Part shown: piece by piece, positions 56,018 through 64,000 of the stretch
Position numbering within the stretch: position 1 is the stretch's first letter
Layout of the letters: every line of letters begins with the position of its first letter
From: Apostichopus japonicus
Taxonomy: Eukaryota; Echinodermata; Holothuroidea; Aspidochirotida; Stichopodidae
Assembly: GCF_037975245.1 (NCBI RefSeq)
Contig: NC_092565.1
Location: 5,799,999-5,863,998, forward strand
Length of the DNA: 64,000 nucleotides
Direction of reading: 5' to 3'
The notes under the pieces: model-generated
Database searches by the model: none
Told to the model about the DNA's origin: nothing
Seen by the model: the letters and a program-made list of their open reading frames with translations, nothing else
Made by a program: the position numbers and the translations under genes

Positions 56018-56020
<3 letters not shown>

Positions 56021-56864
56021 CACGTACGTATTAAGCCTTTGTTAAGGCTTATCGGTCACTATGTTTCTTTGCCAAATGCGCTGGGGCGATCCTTACTATT
56101 CATTAAGCTATGAGCGATTCGTTTCTTATGATTAGCGTCTATAGCAAAGGGAGGAAAATGTAACAGCCGTAGCATTTTCCTATTTTTATGTAGGGAGACT
56201 CATTCGCGTGGCTGCACAGACTCAGCAGAGTCAAGTACGTATACTTAGCATATAGGTACGCCGTGAAGTAATGCACAGAGCATGTAGTCTTGACACTGAT
56301 GAACGATGAAAATACGCGAGCACTTTCAACTATTGATGGAAATTGGATGTTACACCTCCCCTCCCCTTCCCCACAACACTTTGCGAATGCAAATCCGTTG
56401 TTGTTTGTACCCCCCCCCCGTCCCCGCCCCTTCACCATAGAAAGCAGGTAAAACAACGATAGTTATTTTACCCATGGTAATACTTGCATGGGGGTTGTAT
56501 CTAAAATATCCAAATGATAAACGGTAAATATAACGGTGGGTTCCCGATTGATTTTCTACGAGGCAAAGAGAGAGAGAAATGATTGGAGCAAATGACCAGG
56601 GAGAACTAACATCTCGATGTACATAAATTAAGCAAAATTTGCCGAGAAGGTCGGTAAGGTTATCAGAACTAAAGACCTAAAAAGGCCCTGATGAAATGTA
56701 TTAATGATAAAAATTGTGCGCGCAGGATTGAAATCTTTCGCGGACCGGCTCAGGCCACCTATTGAGAGAACCCCTGTACTATAGTACATATCAGTATGTA
56801 TAAGACGATCTTCTATGCTTTTCCTTTCTTTTACTCCAATGGAAGCATGATTTGTCCAATCTTG

Positions 56865-56872
56865 TGACGTCA
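56865..56872. promoter_or_regulatory. CRE-type octamer TGACGTCA
   Basis: Exact octamer in CTTGTGACGTCATAGTTG. It is the rightmost of the nine, in unique sequence. Confidence 0.3.
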
Positions 56873-57418
56873 TAGTTGAAGTCGCTGTATACCTATAGGC
56901 TCCGCCCATAATTGTATCAGTTCATATACTGCAGTTTATTTGAAATGAGATATTGTACGTTCTAGTCACCAAGGGATTTTAAAAAGAAAAAAAAAACCAA
57001 AACTTTAATGACACATGGAAGTCCCATGGAGGTTAAACCACTGTCTAAAACGTATAGAACATGACAGGACTAAACGGAGGCCAAATTCTGAAAGCGATAG
57101 GCATACATGTAAACTGATTAATGGACTGTTTGAGTGTCATGTTATTACGTCACTTTTTTGGTTTCTGTTAATTTATCAAGATACTTTGGTTCCTTATACC
57201 TCCTTATCCAAAAGAAAAGAAAAAACCTTCTTAAATACTGAATGACTCTTTGCTTTATCTCGTTTTGACTTGCTCAATAGCCCATGCGAAGAAGAAACCA
57301 ATTTCTTTGCCGAATCAAAGACTATAATGTTGTTGGGGTTTTTGTGTACTGTCGAGAGTTGCATTGTATCAGGCAGGGGGTGGTCTCAGACCAGTTGTGG
57401 GGTTTCACGTGCACCCAG

Positions 57419-57465
57419 TATACCGGTTACGTTACCGGTTACCCTACCGGTTATACCGGTTACGT
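57419..57465. repeat. 12-bp tandem repeat with TACCGGTTA core
   Basis: Four units TACCGGTTACGT, TACCGGTTACCC, TACCGGTTA and TACCGGTTACGT (the third is 3 bp short). Each holds the palindrome ACCGGT. Unit length and the deletion are multiples of three, so the surrounding frames stay open. Confidence 0.92.
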
Positions 57466-58027
57466 TGTCCTCTTCAGACTTCGAGACTTGTTCAGGTATA
57501 CGTGCTTGTGTTTGTGAATACTATGTAGACTTAAACTCTTATCGCAAAATGCTTTTAGAAATCAGGGATCAAACCGTAAATCACGCTTTTCAAATTTTAT
57601 CAATTAAAATCTTCCTTTTTGTTTATAACCGTTATAATGAATCAGTATGGCTCTGGAATTGTCTGTAAACCAATAACATATGAACTGTGATGAAATTGTA
57701 CGTAGACTGTAGGTTTACATAGATGTATTTAAAATCTAAAGTGCTTTACACCTAAGAATGTAAATAAACGACTTTTAACAGTTGCGTTCTCGGTTGAAAG
57801 TCAAATATAGAAAACTTTATCTATCACCAAACTGACATCATGGGCGACGGAAAAGTTGACGACAGAATCAACCAATTATAAGTTAATGCACTTTACCTTT
57901 GATCAAAACATCAACTCTTAGTTTGTCTTAGTTTTGATAATGTGCAATCGAAATGTGAATAATGCTTTCCGTATGTTTTCGTCAAATTGGCCGACCAACC
58001 AACCGCCAAAGAGGAAAGCCGACTGGT

Positions 58028-58315
58028 CTAGAACTTAGCGTGTGCTTGATTATGTATCATATTACGGAAGCCTTTAGAGTTTAGTGTATTGATGTGTTTA
58101 CCATATCTTTTCGTCACATTGGAGGTGTCATACTGGTTCCATTGTTTGCTCGTAATCGGCTCGCCTCTGTTCTCGTAAACGTTATAGAGTGGAATAAACA
58201 CGGAAATGTCCTCTCTCGGCTTTGACGCATCAATTACTTTTCCCACCTGGTGGTTACCTTTTGTTTTGTTTCTATCAGAACTTGTTTCTATCAGAACTAT
58301 GCCAATAACGTACAC
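58028..58315 (-). CDS. unrecognised protein-like ORF, 95 codons, possibly a terminal exon
   Basis: The frame is open from 58315 (GTG) down to TAG at 58028-58030. Composition is protein-like (balanced charges, few low-complexity runs): residues 30-50 read ASKPREDISVFIPLYNVYEN, then KQWNQYDTSNVTKRYGKHIN. No ATG lies near the start, so if real it would more likely be a last exon entered from an acceptor, for example ACCACCAG near residue 23. No clear AATAAA was found on the minus strand below 58028. It ends 33 bp before the foldback element. No family recognised. Confidence 0.27.
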   Translation of the reverse strand: MYVIGIVLIETSSDRNKTKGNHQVGKVIDASKPREDISVFIPLYNVYENRGEPITSKQWNQYDTSNVTKRYGKHINTLNSKGFRNMIHNQAHAKF

Positions 58316-58347
58316 CTATAGAGGTTCGACAAGGAGTAGCCTACGTG

Positions 58348-59326
58348 TATGGTAGGCCATACGGGAAATAATTGCTGATTTAATGTCCGTACGAATTAAA
58401 ATTATTACCGGTATTAATTCTATTTAATACCGGCATTAATTCTCAGCCAATCACCATGCAGCTTCATATGCCGGTATTAAATATAATTAATACGGGTATT
58501 AAATATAATTAATACGGGTATTAAATAGAATTAATACGGGCATTAAATAGAATTTATACGGGCATTAAATAGAATTAATACGGGTATTAAATAGACCAAT
58601 CACATCAGCGAATTTTGTTACCATGCTCAGTCTGAGCTAGTGTTAATCCCCCAGCGTGAGAGCAGTGTAGTTGTAGCTAGCAATCAAGGTACAACATACA
58701 ACGCATGGCACGCATGACAGACAAAGAACAATTTTTGCATGATTTTCGTCGAGAAGCGAACGATACTTGTAGGTTATTGACAAATGTTGACCCTCAATCC
58801 CAGTCCGATGTTTTATCAGTTCGCAATGCTTTGAACCGTCTTGTTATTCTTCGAAGAATGTAAGTTGTAGGTTGGCGCGGCGATCAGATCAGATGACCAA
58901 GTGAGAATCCTGCTGATGTGATTGGTCTATTTAATGCCCGTATTAATTCTATTTAATGCGCGTATTAATTCTATTTAATACCCGTATTAATTCTATTTAA
59001 TACCCGTATTAATTCTATTTAATGCGCGTATTAATTTTATTAATGCCCGTATTAATTCTATTTAATGCCCGTATTAATTCTATTTAATGCCCGTATTAAT
59101 TCTATTTAATACCCGTATTAATTCTATTTAATGCCCGTATTAATTCTATTTAATGTCCGTATTAATTATATTTAATGCCCGTATTAATTATATTTAATAC
59201 CGGCATATGAAGCTGCATGGTGATTGGCTGAGAATTAATGCCGGTATTAAATAGAATTAATACCGGTAATAATTTTATTTCGTACGGACATTAAATCAGC
59301 AATTATTTCCCGTATGGCCTACCATA
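58348..59326. mobile_element. foldback transposon with subrepeat-built inverted arms (979 bp)
   Basis: Ends are TATGGTAGGCCATACGGG and its perfect reverse complement, flanked by TACGTG at 58342-58347 and 59327-59332 (6 bp perfect, or 8 bp with one mismatch if the repeat starts at ATGG). The arms run about 58348-58603 and 58910-59326. They share about 130 bp of near-perfect outer sequence, then arrays of a 22-bp unit (TATTTAATGCCCGTATTAAT plus TC), about 5 copies left and 12 right, then inner GACCAATCACATCAGC and its complement. A unique 306-bp centre carries a 52-codon ORF. The design recalls the TU foldback elements described from sea urchins; sequence relatedness is untested. Confidence 0.9.
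58705..58863 (+). CDS. 52-codon ORF inside the foldback element, possible captured first exon
   Basis: ATG at 58705 to TAA at 58861-58863. The peptide is protein-like and highly charged (MARMTDKEQFLHDFRREAND, later NALNRLVILRRM). The stop overlaps a strong splice-donor match, AAT|GTAAGT at 58859-58864, so the real exon may end at 58858 in phase 2 instead of terminating. The 100 bp upstream is GC-richer and looks like a 5' leader. It is the only coding-like unit in the element and is far too short for a transposase. It could be a remnant of the element's own first exon or a host exon picked up between the arms. Not recognised. Confidence 0.35.
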   Translation: MARMTDKEQFLHDFRREANDTCRLLTNVDPQSQSDVLSVRNALNRLVILRRM

Positions 59327-59678
59327 TACGTGTGGTGTTATTATACCACTGTGGGATAAGGTGTTATAGCTGAGAACGACTTTTCTCTATAGAATCAACC
59401 TGGTGATCAGACACAAAAAAAAAACGAAAGAAAGAATTACGGAAAAATCAATGTATTTTGCCACAGTTGAACACGTATTCCACCCTTTATGCAGCAGGCA
59501 TAGTTTGCATGTCCAGGATATATCATCTTTGTCTAACTATAGCACGAGGACAGTTATTATAATATAACGACGATCATGGGCTAAACTACCCCTGATCTAT
59601 TATGACGTTATTACCTAAATACGCTGCAAATGTTGTCTTTAAATGAAAACAAATTGACAGTAGAAACATTGATTAAAT

Positions 59679-59932
59679 ACATATATATAGGCTATATATA
59701 GGCTATATATATATATGTATATAAATAAATATATATATATAGGCTATATATATAGGCTATATATATATAGGCTATATATATATATATAATATAATATATA
59801 TAATGGTTATATAGCCTATATATAGCCTATATAACCTATATATAGGCTATATTTATAGGTTATATAGCTTATATATAGCCTTTATATATGCTATATATAT
59901 ATATATATATATATGCTATATATATATATATG

Positions 59933-59962
<30 letters not shown>
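59679..59962. repeat. compound TA / TATAGGCTATA repeat with internal inverted repeats
   Basis: TA tracts are interspersed with GGCTATA and its complement TATAGCC in both orientations, so many short perfect palindromes such as GGCTATATATAGCC are possible. Ends with about 25 bp of pure (TA)n. Confidence 0.93.
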
Positions 59963-59967
<5 letters not shown>

Positions 59968-61556
59968 GTCAAATGTGACCGGAAGCAATAACCGTTAATC
60001 GGTATCCGAAAAGAGTAACCTTGGAAACTTGAAGACATCTGTGCAAAATATAACTCTGGAGGAACGAATGTTCCCCTCACAGCAGAAAGTGCGAGAACAT
60101 ATCTAGAACTAATTGTTTGTGCTCTGTAACAACAATTGCAAGATATAACGATAGACATTGTTTCCTTTCATGAACCAATGATCCGACTTGTAGTTAATTT
60201 GCAAGCTATTATATTCATATACATACAGTAGACTGATTAGATTTTATGCCTAACCTTATTGTCACCAGTAACAAACAGTATAGAGAACATATAAAACTAT
60301 TCGGCAGGCATATCCTACCACATTCCAGGATATCGTAACCGCCTACGTTCTTCAAATCAGCCTAAACAGTTGAATTGAACGACGAAGTCTCTTGTTTTCG
60401 AGTCATTTTGTTTAGTCTGTGTGTGGTTTTCACGATCGTTCGTGCTTGTCTACTACCAACAAAAATTAAAAGAAGACCTACTTTGTCAAGTCCTTGGGAA
60501 ATATCTGTATGGGGACATTCCTAGGATTAGGGGATGGATTAGTATCAATTATTACTCGTACGACTTTTAATTAGCAATGAGGAAGAACCACGCTTCTTCG
60601 GATTACGGTCTAATGATAGTCACAATAGCTCAAGGATACTAGATTTACTGCAAGTTGTTGTAGTCTTCATCGAATCATTGCCGGTTTTTTAAGTGGCACA
60701 ATTACACCGAGAGATCGATTGCTAATGTGAAATGTTAGACGGTAATTGATGTCTAAATGTCCCTTTTCACATTTAAAAGGTATAACCTTCTTTTCTGTAA
60801 TTGTAACAACCGATGTTATTTCAGACACTGAATTGGGAAGGAGATGATATACAAATAGGATGTGACGTATATGGCGTCCCACGCGTTGACAGTTTATAAG
60901 CTATGCACTTTTGGCGATGTGAATCGCAACAAATCTGGGTAGTACCATACACGATCATCAAAGTAAATGTAAAAATGCATGGAAACCTAATCTAGTAATT
61001 TAGGTCCATCAAAATGTATCAGAGAACGATGAAATAGGATCAAATTCAAATGTTTTGCATATTAAGCAATATAAACATTACATTATATTACGTCATACAT
61101 CCATCTGCGATGGAACGCTATATTTCTCAGTATTATACAAAACTGTTCATAAACTGTAATCAAGCAGGAGTTGTACGAATGGTAGTAACTATACATTAGC
61201 AACCTCTTGATTAGTTTGAGGGCATCCGACTATAATGTGAATAATGTGAGTAATGATTACATAATACATGCAAACTAAAAGCCTCACGCAATGTCACAAT
61301 CCAACACAAGAACACAGCTTGACTGAAGCTTAACCCTGCCGTGTTTGTAGAAGGAAGCGTTACTTTTGAAGCAAGTCGTCGGATTTTGATCAATTCGGCA
61401 ATGTGATGCGAGAGTGCAATTCTATTAAAATATAATATTCTTATGACTTGACCTAAAAAATGAATGAAAAATTGATGCAAATGAGAAGAGCCTGAGTGTA
61501 GAACGTTTCAGGGTAGAATTGGATTCAATAATTACTTGTTCATTAACCCTCATATC
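59963..61556. other. intergenic, no gene seen
   Basis: AT-rich unique sequence. Only small ORFs without recognisable features. Confidence 0.45.
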
Positions 61557-61650
61557 GGTGCTGTGGCCGAGTGGATAAAGGCGGTAGTATTTGAAGCAAT
61601 GAGGCTGGGTTATCGGGATTTGTGGGGTTCGATCCCCGGCCGGGTCATAG
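61557..61650 (+). mobile_element. tRNA-Ser-derived SINE head or tRNA pseudogene
   Basis: An A-box TGGCCGAGTGG (61564-61574) and a perfect B-box GGTTCGATCCC (61626-61636) sit at the spacing of a class II tRNA. A seven-base loop TTTGAAG in between puts TGA at the anticodon, matching tRNA-Ser(UGA). The acceptor and anticodon stems contain several mismatches, so a functional tRNA is unlikely. The following GTAAGTCTGGTTCTGGATCC segment could be the SINE body. No target duplication was identified. Confidence 0.6.
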
Positions 61651-62760
61651 TAAGTCTGGTTCTGGATCCGAGAGCAATATATAGTTTCCATCTGAAATAA
61701 ATTTCTAAACTGAAATGACTAAAAATGTTGAATTGGAAGCCACCCGACGTGAAAGTTATAACCCATAAGCCCTCACGTATGATTATTATTATTTGGTGAA
61801 CAAAATCTTGAAGGGTGTTTTAGCCTGAGCAATTTCAATTCTAAACACCAAACACCACATTTAAGTTGCTTTTATCAAACGGAATGTGTCAGTCTTGTCC
61901 CTAGAGAATGATGTGTTTGTCTCTTATAGCTCAACTTGTAATGGGCCACTTTTGCACTTCATTTAACATTATCAGGATACATTATGAAAGCGTGTAAACA
62001 ATACAGATATGACAATAATTGACCATAGTTTTCTAAATATCTGAGCAATATTTGACTTGACTAGCCTCGGAATCGAAACCAAACCAGTGCAGATCATGTA
62101 GTGCTGAGTGCTATAACGATTTGTGGGGATTGGCAAATGACTTTCCAAATATCAAGATGTATATATAGCATGTTTTATGAGAAATGACATTTATGAACAT
62201 TGAAACTGCTATACGCAAAGTAGAAACACGAAATTATTCCATTGAGTTACCTCATGGGTCTAAGCACAGTTATACCATTTATTTCGACCATTTTATAAAT
62301 GATAGTGAAACATCAACACACACACACACAAATGAAAAAAAACTATTAAAAAAACGAAGAAATGTAATTCTATTAATTTGAAGGATAGATTTTGCTGTAG
62401 ACAACAGCTATACTTAACGGTATCTCCCTTCACATATTCACATGGATCACTTATTTGCCATATTTAGTGTATAATTACACGTAAAGGCAACCTAGCAACC
62501 GACCATAACAAACAATTAAAGAGGTAAACATATACAAACACATTTGTAAACAAAAGAGAATCAAATTTAAAAAAAAAAAATGAAAACAGTTATTTTAACG
62601 ACATATTTAGAGAACAAATGAACCGCATAGCGGTAACTGACTGAGCAGTATTACAATTGCCCCCGCAGTGACTCACATACTATAAAAAAATATACATAAA
62701 CAGAAAATTGTTCTACTTTTATCACGTCCAAAGACAGCATAACAATGATACATTCAAAAG

Positions 62761-62761
<1 letters not shown>
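61651..62761. other. intergenic, no gene seen
   Basis: AT-rich sequence. A short (CA)n lies near 62317-62330 and A runs near 62333 and 62569. Confidence 0.45.
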
Positions 62762-62826
<65 letters not shown>

Positions 62827-62827
62827 T
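62762..62827. repeat. TA microsatellite
   Basis: Pure (TA)n, about 60 bp, between AAAGC and TTTTAAATGAG. Confidence 0.97.
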
Positions 62828-63107
62828 TTTAAATGAGCACAAATGTCATTTGCCAAAATGGTTGATTTTTTTCCCTTCACCTCACTGATGTTTTTCATAA
62901 AAGATAATAAGTTCTAAAGGTAAAAATCGGTTTTTATAGTTTAAATGTTACATCGTTGCTACTTTTGATGTATACACAAGTGTACTTCGAGTTCCAATTA
63001 TTTTCAGGGCAGTCAATTTTTTGCTTATTTGTTGTTGTATAAGTATCTAGTAGTAGAGGAAATATATTAAAGTTACCTCAAAATGTGTATTTACGAACTT
63101 ACATAAA

Positions 63108-63188
63108 CATATACATATATATATATATACATATATATATACATATACATATATATATATACATATACCTATCTACATATATATATAC

Positions 63189-63237
<49 letters not shown>

Positions 63238-63242
63238 TATAC

Positions 63243-63273
<31 letters not shown>

Positions 63274-63288
63274 AGGTAGGATCCATAG

Positions 63289-63372
<84 letters not shown>

Positions 63373-63398
63373 TTATATATATATATATATATATATAT
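63108..63398. repeat. compound TA / TACATA microsatellite, ~290 bp
   Basis: (TA)n with regular ACATATA interruptions up to 63272, a 16-bp unique break (AAGGTAGGATCCATAG), then (TA)n with TTTATA interruptions to 63398. The longest TA region in the window. Confidence 0.95.
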
Positions 63399-64000
63399 TC
63401 TTGAGGGTTAAGAGGTTATTCATTTCAAACGGTCTATGTGCCTTGGTTCTTTGTAGCGATCAGACGATTGTCTGTACAGACTCTTGTTATAAATCGATTG
63501 TCCTATATTTTAATAGACCAGTTGGTATTTCAGGATATTTCAAAGCTATTCTGAAGTAGGAACAATCTATGACCATATAGTTCAGGAATAGTTGAACTTC
63601 ACTCTATAATGCCTTAAATAGGGCAAAGAGAGAATGGTTAGGAAATATTGTGGTGCTGTTTAAAACATTGCTCCATTCTGTTACATTTTAGCGTTAAAAA
63701 TAGGTTAAAATATTTGCTGTGTTGTTCTTGTTACTCGTAGTAGGCTGATGATGTCTCTAGAAGTTGCTTTTTTAATTGCCGAAAATCTGTCAAAACCTTG
63801 TGGTATTATACTCCAGTAGCTTCTATATGGAAGATAAGATTTATCAAGACCTGATCTGTTACTCCATTTAACCCATCACAAATCCACAAATCACCAGGAA
63901 TTATGAGCTTTGGCCTAAAACATTCCTAAGAGTCGCAACTAGAACAAATGAATAAAAACCTAGAAAATGGTTTTAGGGACAAAAAACTAGTAAGGAAATA
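63399..64000. other. right end of window, no gene seen
   Basis: Unique AT-rich sequence with no ORF above 60 codons and no recognisable repeat. Confidence 0.45.

Larger units (their letters stand above)
56018..58027. other. intergenic, no supported gene
   Basis: Unique sequence with C runs near 56410 and short ORFs on both strands. Only the small ACCGGTTA tandem (57419-57465) and one TGACGTCA octamer stand out. Confidence 0.4.

Noticed and set aside
61557-61650. Functional tRNA-Ser gene
   Set aside because: A and B boxes and the TGA anticodon loop are present, but acceptor and anticodon stems do not pair well, so a SINE or pseudogene is the better reading.

Overview
The window looks like nuclear DNA from an animal, probably a marine invertebrate deuterostome. 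An echinoderm is my best guess, but that is an inference. The sequence is AT-rich and gene-poor, with small exons separated by kilobase introns, long TA microsatellites, many poly(dG)/poly(dC) runs and non-autonomous DNA transposons. I see no bacterial operons, CRISPR arrays or intact viral genes.

The one gene I can name is the 3' end of a nucleophosmin/nucleoplasmin-family gene on the + strand. Four phase-0 exons (4094-4132, 9972-10055, 27024-27098, 27654-27704) have canonical GT/AG borders and encode the last 82 residues: a Lys-rich linker, then an NPM1-type C-terminal three-helix domain ending in a Trp-X-Trp pair and a stop at 27702-27704. The 3'UTR runs to a poly(A) signal at 28779-28784. 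The N-terminal core domain and acidic tracts must lie upstream of this window.

Intron contents: the 5.8-kb intron holds a possible minus-strand exon (5701-5799). The 17-kb intron holds two copies of one hAT-type MITE with perfect 8-bp target duplications (12298-12745, 20398-20837), a 1.75-kb minisatellite of 33-bp units (13929-15679), a SINE-like segment, a 0.6-kb polypurine tract and a 152-bp tandem duplication.

From 28.8 to 64 kb I recognise no gene. This part holds a third hAT-type MITE (31087-31430), more than ten TA microsatellites, nine exact TGACGTCA octamers, several ancient or recent tandem repeats with a 147-170 bp period, a tRNA-Ser-derived SINE (about 61557-61650), and a 979-bp foldback transposon (58348-59326). 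The foldback carries a 52-codon ORF that ends on a splice-donor-like sequence. Two or three other ORFs are mildly protein-like but unrecognised.

Short-word usage changes near the end of the gene: TACAGTA/TACTGTA is frequent in 0-28 kb and rare afterwards, while TGACGTCA appears only after 33 kb.
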